From Gordonia mangrovi (GTDB lineage Bacteria; Actinomycetota; Actinomycetes; Mycobacteriales; Mycobacteriaceae): DNA of 64,000 nucleotides. Location: assembly GCF_024734075.1 (NCBI RefSeq), contig NZ_CP102850.1, positions 2,046,001-2,110,000 of the forward strand, read 5' to 3'. The notes below the pieces were generated by a model. It saw only the letters and a program-made list of their open reading frames with translations. It was not told where the DNA came from and ran no database searches. This document shows, in pieces, positions 27,564 through 37,094 of the stretch. Each line of letters begins with the position of its first letter. Position 1 is the stretch's first letter. A program made the translations under genes and the position numbers.

Positions 27564-28760
27564 ATGGGACATCACACTGCTACGCCCGCCACCTTCTCCC
27601 GTGCCACCAAAGCCGGACTCCTGGCTCTCGCATGCCTCGTTGCAGTAACCGCGATGGCACTCACTGCCATCGCCGTGCCCGCAGTCCACGCCGAAACCCC
27701 AGCCGAACGGTGCACACGCGAAACCAACGCCTACAACCAGACGTGGAAACAGGCATGGGTTCTCGCTCATCCGGGAACCACCATCGACGACGCGCCGGCA
27801 CCCAATCCGCCCTACATCTGCCACAGCGGCGATGACGGGGGTAGTGCTCCGACGATCACCGCGCCCAGCACCACCGAGACGCCGACGAACAGCGCCACCG
27901 CCACCAGTGAGGCTCCCCCCACCGGCGTCGAAACAACCTCTAACGGGCCAGATCTCGAACCGCCAGCCTCCACCAGTAGCCCCGCCGACAACGTGGACGC
28001 CGGGCAACCCACGATCGGCAGTGCGGAGACCAGTGACGAGATCCGCAAACTCACCGACATTTCGGTGCGGAACTTCAACATCGCGATCGACACGCTGCGC
28101 CGACAGCTGATCCGCCTCGCGACACAGAACGGCGAGACCTACCAGCAGACACTGGACGGGTCATGGTCGAATGCGGTGCGAGCCGTCCGCTACGTCAGCG
28201 GTCCGACGATCGGATCGGGATCTGGCGACGTCGATTCCAACGAATGCGGCCAGCCGGCAAACGCGGAGGTCGGCCAGGCTCGCCAGCCCGGTGACTTCTT
28301 CTACTCCGACTCGTGTACCGGCGGCGGGACCGCGACCCGAGGCCACACGCTCAACCACGGTCACAATGGTCTGTTCACAACAAACAGGGCGACAGTCGAG
28401 GCGAGTAACGACAAAGGTGTCCACGCCGTTCCAGAGGCATACCAGTCGCTGCGGTTGAATCCTCGGAAGTACGCGGTGAACGACGCGAGCAGCGGAGAGC
28501 GGTCGAACGCGGTGGCCTATGGCCTCAGCAAGGTCGGTTTGGGCTACAGCTACAACTACGTCGGAAACCGACAGGGCGGTCCGGGGGTGGGGTCGTTCAA
28601 TTGCTCGCAGCTCGTCTGGGCGGCCTACTATGAGCCGACCCACGAGACCGATCACGTCATTGACGTCGACGCCGACGAGGACACATGGCACGGCCGCGTC
28701 GGAAACAACGCGGTCTATCCGAAGGACCTGATCCAGTCCAAACATGTCACGTCCTACTGA
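27564..28760 (+). CDS. Secreted YiiX/NlpC-P60-like protein
   Basis: 398-residue exported protein. Signal peptide at residues ~14-43 (ACLVAVTAMALTAIAVPAVHA), then a Thr/Pro-rich linker (residues ~90-150), then a C-terminal domain with the permuted papain-like layout: QPGDFFYSDSC, histidine in LNHGHNGLF, and the probable nucleophile in FNCSQLVWAAYY. This order (His before Cys) fits YiiX/YaeF-type amidases acting on lipid or peptide amide bonds. The product probably works in the envelope, near the MspA porin encoded just upstream. Substrate unknown. Confidence 0.8.
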   Translation: MGHHTATPATFSRATKAGLLALACLVAVTAMALTAIAVPAVHAETPAERCTRETNAYNQTWKQAWVLAHPGTTIDDAPAPNPPYICHSGDDGGSAPTITAPSTTETPTNSATATSEAPPTGVETTSNGPDLEPPASTSSPADNVDAGQPTIGSAETSDEIRKLTDISVRNFNIAIDTLRRQLIRLATQNGETYQQTLDGSWSNAVRAVRYVSGPTIGSGSGDVDSNECGQPANAEVGQARQPGDFFYSDSCTGGGTATRGHTLNHGHNGLFTTNRATVEASNDKGVHAVPEAYQSLRLNPRKYAVNDASSGERSNAVAYGLSKVGLGYSYNYVGNRQGGPGVGSFNCSQLVWAAYYEPTHETDHVIDVDADEDTWHGRVGNNAVYPKDLIQSKHVTSY

Positions 28761-28779
28761 CCAACACACGGAGGTGCGT

Positions 28780-29985
28780 GTGCCCGCCAAGAACGGGTTG
28801 GGTGGCAGCAGAAGGGTATTCACAGTTCTGCTGCTGCTCGCGGTATTGCTGTCGGGGGCATGCTCGGCGCTTGAGGAGCCAGCTCCTGTGCTCTCCGGGG
28901 TCGGCGACGAACTGGATCGACTGCCCGCCGATGCGTTCGCAGCGATCCTCGTCGCGCAACCGAATCCGGAGTACCGCAATGGCAGTGCCGCGGACAACTC
29001 ATGGCTGGTCGTCGTCGACTCCGAGTTCGAACCCCTGGGATACATTCATCGGGCCGGCCTCTTTCGTGCAGCAATCGAAAAGACCGCATTGGGACTGGTA
29101 TTCGCCGATCGGCAGGGTGTTTACGCGGTGGATTCTGAGTCGGTCGATACGACTTCGCTCGACGGGAAGGCGCACGGAGGGCCGACGGCGCGTTCGGTGG
29201 ACGGCTCCGCTGTGCTGTGGACGGATTCCGGCGTCCAGGGTGATGGCGACGATAGACACTTCGGCTCGGTCGGCGTCTTCCAGGATTCGCAGGGGACGCT
29301 TTCCCGGATCGAGATTCCCGGTCGTGTGCTGTCCACGGGATTCTGTGGTGGCACGGCCTATACCGCGGCCGGCGAGTTCACGACAGACATCGCCGACGGC
29401 AACTTCACTCTCTACTCCAACAGCGCAGGGACGCCGCAACCGCAGGCAGTGGCCCACTGGACCGGACCGACCTTCGGAGACTCCAACTTTTGGCCGGTCA
29501 GCTGCGGAACCGATGGTGCCGCAGCGATTCTCTTCGACTACCCGACGGGCGCGGCGGAGGGTTCGGTCCGAGAGATGTACTTCTGGCAGGAGCAACGGGG
29601 GGAACTGACCCATACCGATCTCGATCCGAACATCAACTTACCGTCACCTGCGACGTCGTCAGGCTCGAGTTGGAGCGAGCCCGGAGGGAACGTCGGCTTC
29701 GTGACGAGGGAGGGCAGTGTGGTGAGTGCCGATGTCCGTCAACTGGACTCGGGCGTCACCTCCGAGCCGTTACTCGTGCTGCCCGCCGGGGAGAGCGTGC
29801 TGGCGGCGGATACTTCGGTGCCGAGCCGAGCGCTGCTTGCCGTGGGAGGCTCCGGGACCACGTCTCTTGTGCAGCTGGACATTGCGTCCCGTCGTGAGGT
29901 ATCTCGGTCCACTCCCGGGTGGCTCACCGACCTCCTGGACGGGCCCTACTCCGTCACGGACGTTCAGCTCCTGTCTACTGGCTAG
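28780..29985 (+). CDS. Lipoprotein, beta-propeller-like
   Basis: 401-residue protein. GTG 28780 is chosen for the GGAGG site 5 bp upstream; ATG 28744 would overlap the preceding gene by 17 bp. The signal ends in LLSGACSALEEP, a plausible lipobox. The remainder is Ser/Thr/Gly-rich with repeating strand-turn units (VVVDSEFEPLGYIH, GVYAVDSESVD), which suggests a propeller fold. No catalytic motif. It is coupled to the YiiX-like enzyme gene and could be its envelope partner. Confidence 0.75.
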   Translation: MPAKNGLGGSRRVFTVLLLLAVLLSGACSALEEPAPVLSGVGDELDRLPADAFAAILVAQPNPEYRNGSAADNSWLVVVDSEFEPLGYIHRAGLFRAAIEKTALGLVFADRQGVYAVDSESVDTTSLDGKAHGGPTARSVDGSAVLWTDSGVQGDGDDRHFGSVGVFQDSQGTLSRIEIPGRVLSTGFCGGTAYTAAGEFTTDIADGNFTLYSNSAGTPQPQAVAHWTGPTFGDSNFWPVSCGTDGAAAILFDYPTGAAEGSVREMYFWQEQRGELTHTDLDPNINLPSPATSSGSSWSEPGGNVGFVTREGSVVSADVRQLDSGVTSEPLLVLPAGESVLAADTSVPSRALLAVGGSGTTSLVQLDIASRREVSRSTPGWLTDLLDGPYSVTDVQLLSTG

Positions 29986-30516
29986 CGGGACGCGGGGCGT
30001 CGCAAGGTCGCGACATGGTCGGGATCCGGATCGGCGAGGGCGACGAGCTCTAGGGGGCGCGCTCAGCCATCGCCGCGCCCCAGGCGTGAGCGCGCAAACC
30101 TCGCCAACCTGACCCTCATCGCGCGCTCGCCCCGCGGCCGCAACAGATCCGTACCTCCACCGGCGCTGAGCGAGCCGCAGCCGAGGCGTATGCGCGTGAG
30201 GCCACCGAACGCACCTGGGACTGGTGGCTACGGGTCGTGGGCATCCCTGTGCTGGTAGCCCAACCCGGCGGGAGTCGGTTCGACTTCCACCTGCCCGCCA
30301 ACCAGGCCGACCAGGCCAGCCTCCGGAGGTGCACTACCAGGTCTACGTGGCCGGTGATGTGTCGACCTCCGCTGACGTCGGTGGACAGACGCGCAGTCCG
30401 GCTTCGGGGTCGGTCAGGTTCTACGCTTGCGGCAGCTGGCAGAAGGCTGAGCGCGCGAGCCCAACCACCCTGCGCGCCTTGCATTCTGACATGCTAATCA
30501 CGTCTTCCGTGGCCGC
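29986..30516. other. Decayed coding stretch
   Basis: 531 bp. Around 30164-30310 one frame reads RTWDWWLRVVGIPVLVAQPG and FDFHLPANQADQA, and a second frame carries on with PEVHYQVYVAGDVSTSADVG. This looks like one gene broken by a frameshift near 30320. I cannot name it. No intact gene is present. Confidence 0.45.
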
Positions 30517-31071
30517 ATGGCGCCGCGCGTCCCCGCCTACGGTGCGCTCGCCGGCGCGTTGACACTCCTGCGTCCCGAAGCCGAACTGCTCGGCGTCGCA
30601 GTGCTGCTGGTGGAGACCATCCAGGCCTCGCCCGTGGTGCGCAGCGACCTCATCTACACCGGCACCCTGCTCGAGCAAATCAGTTCGTCGCTCTACACGA
30701 TCAGCCATCAGTGCCACCGCATCTGGTGGATTCGGTCCTCGCTGGAGAAGCCCGAATCGACCTCCGATGTCGGGCGCGCGTTGCAGGCGGCGATCGATCA
30801 GCGCGTGCAGCGGGTGGAGCAGAACTGGCGTGAATTGCTGGGCAACGTCGCCCAGCTCGCCGAACTGGCCGTCGACTTCGATCAGTACGCAAAGGTGTTG
30901 CGCGATCACGCCCGGCACCACCGCTTGATGGCCGACGGCTACGACATGCCGATCCCGTCGGCGCCCGACCCGCAGTGGCAGTACTTGCAGGAGGTGCACG
31001 CCAACTTGTCGGCGCAGGTGGGCTTCCTCAACGACACGGCGGTTCGGGTGAGTGCGATGGATCTGGGCTGA
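30517..31071 (+). CDS. Hypothetical helical protein
   Basis: 184 residues, almost entirely helical, with a hydrophobic start (GALAGALTLLRPEAELLGVAVLLVET), then amphipathic helices (QRVQRVEQNWRELLGNVAQL). No clear signal peptide or motif. It follows a decayed stretch, so it may be the C-terminal piece of a broken gene. Family unknown. Confidence 0.55.
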   Translation: MAPRVPAYGALAGALTLLRPEAELLGVAVLLVETIQASPVVRSDLIYTGTLLEQISSSLYTISHQCHRIWWIRSSLEKPESTSDVGRALQAAIDQRVQRVEQNWRELLGNVAQLAELAVDFDQYAKVLRDHARHHRLMADGYDMPIPSAPDPQWQYLQEVHANLSAQVGFLNDTAVRVSAMDLG

Positions 31072-31186
31072 GTGCTGCTCGCGGTATGCCCATTTCACCT
31101 TCGCCCCCACCAGAGCGACGGCGATGCGCTACCCAGATGCCGGCGCGTCCGTCGTGTCCGCGGCGCCGAGGGCGACATGTACACCG

Positions 31187-31918
31187 TCAGTCCTGCACGG
31201 CTGCCCGCAGATACGCCTCTCGAAAGAGGTTCCAGAACTGCTCACCATCGATCGCACTGTCGTAGCCGTAAACCTCCGAGTAGAACTGCACGACGGAGTC
31301 CGAACCTGGCAACTCCGCGTAACCGATCAGGCTCTGCTGCTTGGTCGCCACCTGCTCGGGATCGGTAGGTACCGTCTCCACTGTGCTGTGGACCGCGAAT
31401 GTTGCAGAAGCTGGGAAATCCGTAGGCGGTTCCACGGTCTCCGAAACCATCGTGATGCGGCCCTCGCCGGGCACCGTTGCGGTGTGGTCCCCACAGCGCG
31501 AGAACAAGTCTTCGACATCCATCAACGACTGACCACCACGAATGATGAAGTCGCCGAATGAGGGTGCCGATGGTGCACGCTTCTCCGCATAGATTCCTAC
31601 GCGCTGTGAAGCGGCAGTTGCATCAGCCTGTTGTCGGTAGAGGTCTGCGCACTCGGCCGGATCGTATTCACGGCTGGTGACCATCTGCATCTGGGTGTCA
31701 CTCAGCTCCTGAGACGAGTTTCCCGGGTAGATGTCATATCCGTCGGGCAGATCGGAACTCTGGAGCAACCGCTGGTCGGTAGCCGCAGTGGACGCACTCG
31801 TGCCGGAGGGAGCGACCGTCGTATCCCCGGAACTGCACGCGGCCACAAGAACCAGCACGGCGGCAATACACATGGCCAGAGTCACGTGTTTGTGGCGAGC
31901 TTGTTCTTTCGATGTCAT
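31187..31918 (-). CDS. Lipoprotein
   Basis: 243-residue lipoprotein starting at ATG 31918 (GGGAGCAGGCA upstream). Signal VTLAMCIAAVLVLVAACSSG carries a good lipobox (VAAC). The mature part is a single domain with paired cysteines (AECADLY; FSRCGDH), similar in style to mycobacterial sensor or LpqN-type lipoproteins, but I cannot assign a family. Its start overlaps the upstream small gene's stop by 4 bp. Confidence 0.75.
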   Translation of the reverse strand: MTSKEQARHKHVTLAMCIAAVLVLVAACSSGDTTVAPSGTSASTAATDQRLLQSSDLPDGYDIYPGNSSQELSDTQMQMVTSREYDPAECADLYRQQADATAASQRVGIYAEKRAPSAPSFGDFIIRGGQSLMDVEDLFSRCGDHTATVPGEGRITMVSETVEPPTDFPASATFAVHSTVETVPTDPEQVATKQQSLIGYAELPGSDSVVQFYSEVYGYDSAIDGEQFWNLFREAYLRAAVQD

Positions 31919-32184
31919 TGCCTGCTCCCTGGGTCCGGAACCGGCACACCGCGTTGAGCAAGCCATGCAACCTCGTCGTGGTCGACAGGAGCCCAGGTCG
32001 GCGCGTTGTCGAATGGCAGTTGGACGCTGTCGACGCCGGCGACACGGACGTCAGATTTCTCCAACTGGTAGTCGTACTCGACGGTCATGTAGGTGATGCC
32101 GTTCTGCTCGATCGAACCGACGCTGGCAGGTTGGGCGCCGACGACTCTCAGCTGAGTCTGTTCCCTTCGTCGGCGCCGAAACAC
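31915..32184 (-). CDS. Small protein coupled to lipoprotein gene
   Basis: 89-residue protein starting at GTG 32184 after GGAAGGGGTGAG. It is basic at the N-terminus (FRRRRREQTQ) and then shows a strand pattern (GITYMTVEYDYQLEKSDVRV). The 4-bp overlap with the lipoprotein start implies joint translation. Function unknown. Confidence 0.6.
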   Translation of the reverse strand: MFRRRRREQTQLRVVGAQPASVGSIEQNGITYMTVEYDYQLEKSDVRVAGVDSVQLPFDNAPTWAPVDHDEVAWLAQRGVPVPDPGSRQ

Positions 32185-32434
32185 ACCTCACCCCTTCCGG
32201 TTGGATACCTGATTGACCCCAGAATGTTCCCCAGCAGCTGCAACTTTCGCCCTGTGTCGTTCAGACACTGCCACCTTTCCGCTCCGCACTTCCGGCCGCG
32301 ACTCGGCCGACCTACATTTGCCGCATCTCTACTGATCGAACCAGAAATGCGCCATGCCGATGAATTCGCGCTCCGCGAGATCGTGCCGTTGTCCCATCGC
32401 CAAGGGCAGATCCATCTCAACAAGAGGAGTTTCA

Positions 32435-33265
32435 ATGGCCCGCGAGACGTTGGGTTCCGCAGTTGCGGTGCGCAGAGCAGTCGCTGTACTCGTAGGGATA
32501 TGCCTCGCCACCGGCGGCGGTGTATCCGTGGAAGCGGGTGCCGGTCAGGTCCCGCATTCCGGTCGGACCAGTTCCACCGATGGCGCCACCGCCAAGAAGA
32601 TGCAGCCGCGCAACGATGCGCCGAAGTCCCGGTCAGGTTCGCCAGGTCCAGGCGCGTCATCGCCGCATGCCGGCTCCGGCGCCCCACCCGGGCCAAAGAC
32701 GAGCAGGCCACGCGCACGAGCAGCCGAGCCCGATCGCAGTCCCCACAAGGCCACTCCTGGGACCGCGGATCGCGACACCACCTCGTCAGGGGACTCGCGT
32801 GATCGCGGCAGAACGAAGAAGAAGCGCCGCGAGGACAAGGCAGCCAACGGGCACCAACAGCGGCGCTCCCAACTCTTCGGAAGATCCGCCCCGCGAGGGG
32901 AGACTGACAAGGCAGATCACAATCGGATGCGGGGTTCTGCCAGGGACGATGCCGATGGCGCGCCCAACACCGGTTACCGTCACGTGCGGCCGCCGCACCC
33001 AGTTCCCGGGCCCCGGCCCGGAGGCGGAGTCGACGGGCCTGGTCGCGGTGACAATCTCGGTCCGCATCCGGGACCGCCGCCCGAAGACCCTGAGTACACC
33101 GCCGAGTGCGAGAGCGAGCCGGGCAAGTGCGTGATCACCAGCGATGATCCCCGCCACCCTACCGAGATTCACATTCCGGCCGAGGACTGCGGCCCGCACT
33201 ATTGTGACGGCGAGACCTGGCTCACACCGGACCGAATTCCCCGCAAAGATGCCCCGCGGTCGTAG
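32435..33265 (+). CDS. Secreted disordered Pro/Arg/Ser-rich protein
   Basis: 276 residues. ATG 32435 follows AAGAGGAG. Signal-like segment (RRAVAVLVGICLATGGGVSVEAG cut to its core VAVLVGICLATGG), then ~170 residues of low-complexity R/S/P/G/K sequence, then a small C-terminal part with four cysteines (ECESEPGKCVI; EDCGPHYCDG). It could be a cell-wall-associated protein. No family recognised. Confidence 0.65.
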   Translation: MARETLGSAVAVRRAVAVLVGICLATGGGVSVEAGAGQVPHSGRTSSTDGATAKKMQPRNDAPKSRSGSPGPGASSPHAGSGAPPGPKTSRPRARAAEPDRSPHKATPGTADRDTTSSGDSRDRGRTKKKRREDKAANGHQQRRSQLFGRSAPRGETDKADHNRMRGSARDDADGAPNTGYRHVRPPHPVPGPRPGGGVDGPGRGDNLGPHPGPPPEDPEYTAECESEPGKCVITSDDPRHPTEIHIPAEDCGPHYCDGETWLTPDRIPRKDAPRS

Positions 33266-33776
33266 GCGGGGCCGGTCCGGCCTGCGCCGATGAGCCGGAG
33301 CGCTGGCGCCAGGTTGGTGGCCAGGATCGGTGTCGCGCAGCAACCTGCCCATCGAGCATCTGGCGGACGCCCGTATGATGTTGGTATAGAGCTATTTTCG
33401 ACACCAGAGGCGGGAGACGGCTGCCTGCTGCCCCGCGCTACCGGCACCTGTTCGGATCGCCAGAAGTTGGTGCGCAACGACCACCGCAACCCCACCGCCG
33501 CTGCGACGAGGGCGATCACGAGGAATCTGACCGCTTCTCCAGGACCGCGCAGTCGGCGATCTGGGCTTCGGCACCGGCGAGGCGTTCGTCGAGCGCGTCG
33601 GAATCGTCGCCGGTGCGCATCGCTTGGAGCGAGAACTACCTGCTACCCAGCAGGGGAACAAACCGCGGGGCCCGCGCATCAGATCCCCTGTAGGGGCCAG
33701 GATCGCTCGCCGTGTTCGCGCATGAGAACGGTTGCGGCCACGCGAACCAGTGCAGGATGCCCACCCGAGGAGAACG
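33266..33776. other. Decayed stretch with membrane-protein relic on minus strand
   Basis: 511 bp without an intact gene. On the minus strand, MRTGDDSDALDERLAGAEAQ (near 33620-33560) and, in another frame, VRFLVIALVAAAVGLRWSLR (near 33530-33470) look like parts of one broken membrane protein. The second piece resembles the N-terminus of the gene at 35553-36419. Confidence 0.4.
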
Positions 33777-34064
33777 ATGACCCGCAAGTCACCCCCGGTG
33801 TTCACACCTCATCACGACCCCGATCGCATACTGAAGCGGATCGTCGTGGGGTTCGCCGTCGGGGTGACCTGCTGGTTCGGCACGATCATCGTCAGTCCCC
33901 TACTGGCCGTTGTCACGGCCAGTCTGATTGTGGGCGGACTGGTGGGCCTGCTGGCTGCGCGGGCCGGAGCAGGTGCCGCATTGGCCATCTTCATCGGCGC
34001 CTCCGCAGCGGCCGGCGCTCTACGGCTACTGCTGTTCCTGCTCGCGTGGTTGATGCTCGCCTGA
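33777..34064 (+). CDS. Small membrane protein
   Basis: 95 residues from ATG 33777, with CGAGGAGA upstream. Two to three membrane spans: IVVGFAVGVTCWFGTIIVS, TASLIVGGLVGLLAARAG and AGALRLLLFLLAWLMLA. No motif; function unknown. Confidence 0.65.
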   Translation: MTRKSPPVFTPHHDPDRILKRIVVGFAVGVTCWFGTIIVSPLLAVVTASLIVGGLVGLLAARAGAGAALAIFIGASAAAGALRLLLFLLAWLMLA

Positions 34065-34129
34065 TTCCGAAACAGGTTGCGGCGATGGTAACTACGCGAC
34101 GTGCGTGTGCGGTCGGCGGTGTTCCGGGG

Positions 34130-34786
34130 TCAGGTCAGCTCCTGCAGGCCCGCACCACGGAGATCCGCAGTCCCGGCCGCCCGGCCGGAGAGGACCAGCA
34201 TCAACGACTCGGCCGGCCCTTCGACCACAGGGCCGTCGCCGCCGGTCCAGTCGAGGTCGGTGGCCACCCAGCGCACCGTCGTCGGCGTGGTGCCGAAGAT
34301 GTTCTTGCCCGCGTTGTCGACCAGGAAGTCGAGTACCTCCCGGACACGATCGGGATCGAAGTCAGCGGCGATGCCGAGCGGCCGGCGGATGTCGAGGCCG
34401 TGCACGAGGGTGTCGGTGAGCGGTGCGAGCGGTCCCCGCCCGGGCGGGGTGAAGCGTTTGTCAGCCTTGTCGCGCAGCGTCTTCGGCAGATCGGAGTAGC
34501 TCCCCGCAACCTTCGCGGTCATCGCGATGTTGGCGCGATCGAAGTTGCCGCGGGCGCGCAGCATCGCCAGCCCGAACGCGGGGATCGACACCACCAGCGG
34601 CACCACCAGATGGGCCACCACGTCGCGGCAGGTCCAGCCGTCACACAGCGAGGGGGTGGCCCACTGGTCGTCGGTGAAGGTGCTCGCCAGGTCGGCCAGG
34701 CGACGGCGCTCATCGGTGATGGCGGTGAAGATCTCGTCGTCGTTCACGGGGGCACCGTCGCTTTCGTGTCGATGTCGGTGACTCAA
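34130..34786 (-). CDS. MDMPI/DinB-like maleylpyruvate isomerase-family protein
   Basis: 218-residue protein of the mycothiol-dependent maleylpyruvate isomerase N-terminal/DinB-like superfamily (TIGR03083 type). Landmarks are ERRRLADLASTFTDDQWATP, CDGWTCRDVVAHLVVP (metal-ligand His) and DTLVHGLDIRRPLG (second His). In this family a metal site with mycothiol supports thiol transfer or isomerisation; the actual substrate cannot be read. Start ATG 34786; GTG 34747 (VNDDEIF) is a plausible alternative. Mycothiol use fits an actinobacterium. Confidence 0.8.
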   Translation of the reverse strand: MSHRHRHESDGAPVNDDEIFTAITDERRRLADLASTFTDDQWATPSLCDGWTCRDVVAHLVVPLVVSIPAFGLAMLRARGNFDRANIAMTAKVAGSYSDLPKTLRDKADKRFTPPGRGPLAPLTDTLVHGLDIRRPLGIAADFDPDRVREVLDFLVDNAGKNIFGTTPTTVRWVATDLDWTGGDGPVVEGPAESLMLVLSGRAAGTADLRGAGLQELT

Positions 34787-34853
34787 TGGTCACACGGTGG
34801 TGAATCCTGACACGTGGTCACGACAACTCCGCCTTTGCTCCGCGGCGTGCGTG

Positions 34854-35513
34854 TCATAGCGTCTCGGGGGATTGCCGTTCGTGCGGTAGAAACTCTGGCG
34901 CCACCTCCGCAATTTCCGCCATCGCACGTTGAACCTCGGCGTGCAGTTCCACGCCCTCGGCGAGCCAACTGTCGGGATCGGCAAGCGGCTCGTCGGGGTG
35001 TCGAGAACCCCAATGCTCGTTCCACGCCTCCAGTTTGGCAGCCAAGCCGCGACTCAGGCCGAGGCGACGAGGATCGGCTGGATAGTTGTCGGTGAACGAC
35101 TCCCACAGTGGGCCCGCTCCTCCCCATTCGGGAAACATGCGGATGACCCGCAAACCATCCGGCAAGACAACCGGTTTCGAGCTTCGCGACCTGGCCGCCA
35201 GAAACCGCAACTGCATATCGCGACGAGCTTGCCGCTCGGCGAACGTTCTTGGCGCGATGCGGTAGTCGTAGCCGGAGAGCCACGTCATGTCGGTACCTCG
35301 TGATCCCTCGTGGATCAAGGCCAGCGACCACAGCTTGTCACTGTCGGTGTAGTAGTAGCCAGCGTCCGCGATCAGTCGGGTGACGTCACGACACCAATGA
35401 TCGAACGCCTCCACGTGGTAGATGCCGGCTTCGTAGGAGAACACGAACAAACGGAACAGCGGCTCAGCACCAATCCACTCCTCGCGTTCCACATCAACCG
35501 GCCCACCATCCAT
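34854..35513 (-). CDS. Hypothetical protein
   Basis: 219-residue soluble protein rich in W and Y (YYYTDSDKLWSLALIHEGSR; MTWLSGYDYRIAPRTFAERQ). No signal, membrane segment or motif I recognise. It stands alone between an MDMPI-like gene and a membrane-anchored coiled-coil gene. Confidence 0.65.
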   Translation of the reverse strand: MDGGPVDVEREEWIGAEPLFRLFVFSYEAGIYHVEAFDHWCRDVTRLIADAGYYYTDSDKLWSLALIHEGSRGTDMTWLSGYDYRIAPRTFAERQARRDMQLRFLAARSRSSKPVVLPDGLRVIRMFPEWGGAGPLWESFTDNYPADPRRLGLSRGLAAKLEAWNEHWGSRHPDEPLADPDSWLAEGVELHAEVQRAMAEIAEVAPEFLPHERQSPETL

Positions 35514-35552
35514 TCGGCCATCCTATGCGGTGGCACGAGATGGACCGGGCCG

Positions 35553-36419
35553 TCACTCCCGCCCGAGCGTCTTCGCCAGCGGCGCAAGCGCATCCAGGTA
35601 GATCGACGCCAGCATCTCCGATTCGTCGGCGGTATTGCGCATCCGGCCGGCCTCGGTGGCGTCCCATTGGGCGTCGACCTCGTTCTCGAAGTCGTCGATG
35701 GCGCTGACCCGGTCCAGCCAGTCCCGCTTGTCCTGGCGCTGCTGGATGGCGGCCACGATCTGCTGGTACTCGCCCAGCGCGCCGAGCCGTTCGACGAGTC
35801 CGTCGAGCCGCCGCGACAGCAGCTGCGCCTTGGCGGCGTAGGTGGTGACGACGTCGTGGTCGGCAGCCAGGTTGGTGGGCGGATCGCCCAGGAGCGAGAT
35901 CTGGTCGCGGACGTTGGCGGCCGAGGTCGCCAGCGCGGTCACCTCGGCGGCGAGGTCGACGCGGACGCCGTGCCTGTCGAAGAAGTCGAGCTTCCAGGCG
36001 GGGTAGTCGCTCACGCGGTCGGCGACCAGGCCGGCGGTGGCGGCGATCTGTCCGATCGATTCGTTGCGGAGGCGGTCGGGTTCGACGATGTCGGGGTCCC
36101 ACCGGTGTGCCGCGAGTTGCCGGTACTGCTCGGACTCGGCCGGTTCTGCCTGTTCCTGGATGGCGCGGCATCGCGCCCAGCGGCGGGCGCTGGCGGCGCG
36201 GAGGTCGTCGGCCAGTTGCGCGAGCGGCTGGTTTGGGGTGTCGAGCTGCGGGTCGGAGTCGGCGGGGAGCGACTGCTGGGTGGACGATCCGACCCGTCGG
36301 ACCCGGTCAGCGATCCCTGTGCCCAGCGACCGGGCACCGTCGACCAGCCAAGACCCGACCACCACCAGGGCAACCGCGATCGCCGCCACCACGACGACAA
36401 TCACGAGGAGCCTGATCAC
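35553..36419 (-). CDS. Membrane-anchored helical protein
   Basis: 288 residues with one N-terminal membrane span (LLVIVVVVAAIAVALVVVGS) and a long helical body (SARRWARCRAIQEQAEPAES; AQLLSRRLDGLVERLGALGE) suited to coiled-coil assembly. No enzymatic motif. Family unknown. The N-terminus resembles the relic near 33500. Confidence 0.7.
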   Translation of the reverse strand: MIRLLVIVVVVAAIAVALVVVGSWLVDGARSLGTGIADRVRRVGSSTQQSLPADSDPQLDTPNQPLAQLADDLRAASARRWARCRAIQEQAEPAESEQYRQLAAHRWDPDIVEPDRLRNESIGQIAATAGLVADRVSDYPAWKLDFFDRHGVRVDLAAEVTALATSAANVRDQISLLGDPPTNLAADHDVVTTYAAKAQLLSRRLDGLVERLGALGEYQQIVAAIQQRQDKRDWLDRVSAIDDFENEVDAQWDATEAGRMRNTADESEMLASIYLDALAPLAKTLGRE

Positions 36420-36671
36420 CCCTCCAGTACAGCACGATCAGCGGGGTCGCCGGTGGGCTCGGGGCGCTGACCTCGGCAGATGAGGTCAGCCGGACCCGAT
36501 CAAGTCTGTGAAGGATGGCCCCGTGATCACCGCAGGAGGATTCCAGCCATCGCGGCTGGTCGGCGGCCCGCTACGCTGACCTCGCGGGCGACAATCGTCA
36601 CTTCGCTCGCAGGCGTTGACGCGGGAACCGCAACGGGGGTCTGTGCGTCCAATCAACGTGGGAGGACATCA

Positions 36672-37094
36672 GTGACTGACGACAAGAAGCTGGGTAGCAA
36701 CGCCCTCGAACCGTGCGTGGCGATGCCGGAGATCAAACCGGCCCCCAATCCGCTGGACTGGGGTCAGCCGGCTGACGGGGTGGGTGTGCTGTCTGAGCAG
36801 GGGATGTGGGCGGCGCGGGCGGCGAGTGCTCGGGAGGCGGCTGAGTTGCTTGAAACGGCCCACAGAGCTGTCGAGCCCGTGCTGAGAAGCAACTACTTCG
36901 GCCAGGACTGCGCTGAGGGGGAATCACTGCGAGATTCGCTGCTTGCGATTGTGGGGGCGAATGGTTCTTGGCGGAGCGAGCTCGTCGACCAGATTAATCG
37001 CCTAAACGACTTGGCAGACCAGTGCGATCGCGCGGCAAAGGAACTCGCCGCGACTGATCGCGAAGCCGGTGAGGGATTCCGCAGTGACCGGTAA
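36672..37094 (+). CDS. WXG/EspC-like helical protein
   Basis: 140 residues from GTG 36672 (GGGAGGA upstream). After a proline-rich N-terminus the protein is two or three amphipathic helices (AARAASAREAAELLETAHRA; LVDQINRLNDLADQCDRAAK), the general look of small ESX/type VII-associated proteins, though it has no WxG. It overlaps the DUF3558 lipoprotein gene. Type VII export is a guess. Confidence 0.6.
   Translation: MTDDKKLGSNALEPCVAMPEIKPAPNPLDWGQPADGVGVLSEQGMWAARAASAREAAELLETAHRAVEPVLRSNYFGQDCAEGESLRDSLLAIVGANGSWRSELVDQINRLNDLADQCDRAAKELAATDREAGEGFRSDR

Noticed and set aside
33290-34810. 506-codon open frame on the plus strand
   Set aside because: Antisense to the MDMPI-like gene; low-complexity Arg/Gly-rich product with no motif, typical of GC-rich shadow frames.
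35310-36470. 386-codon open frame on the plus strand
   Set aside because: Antisense to the membrane-anchored helical gene, which has a real signal anchor and coding pattern.
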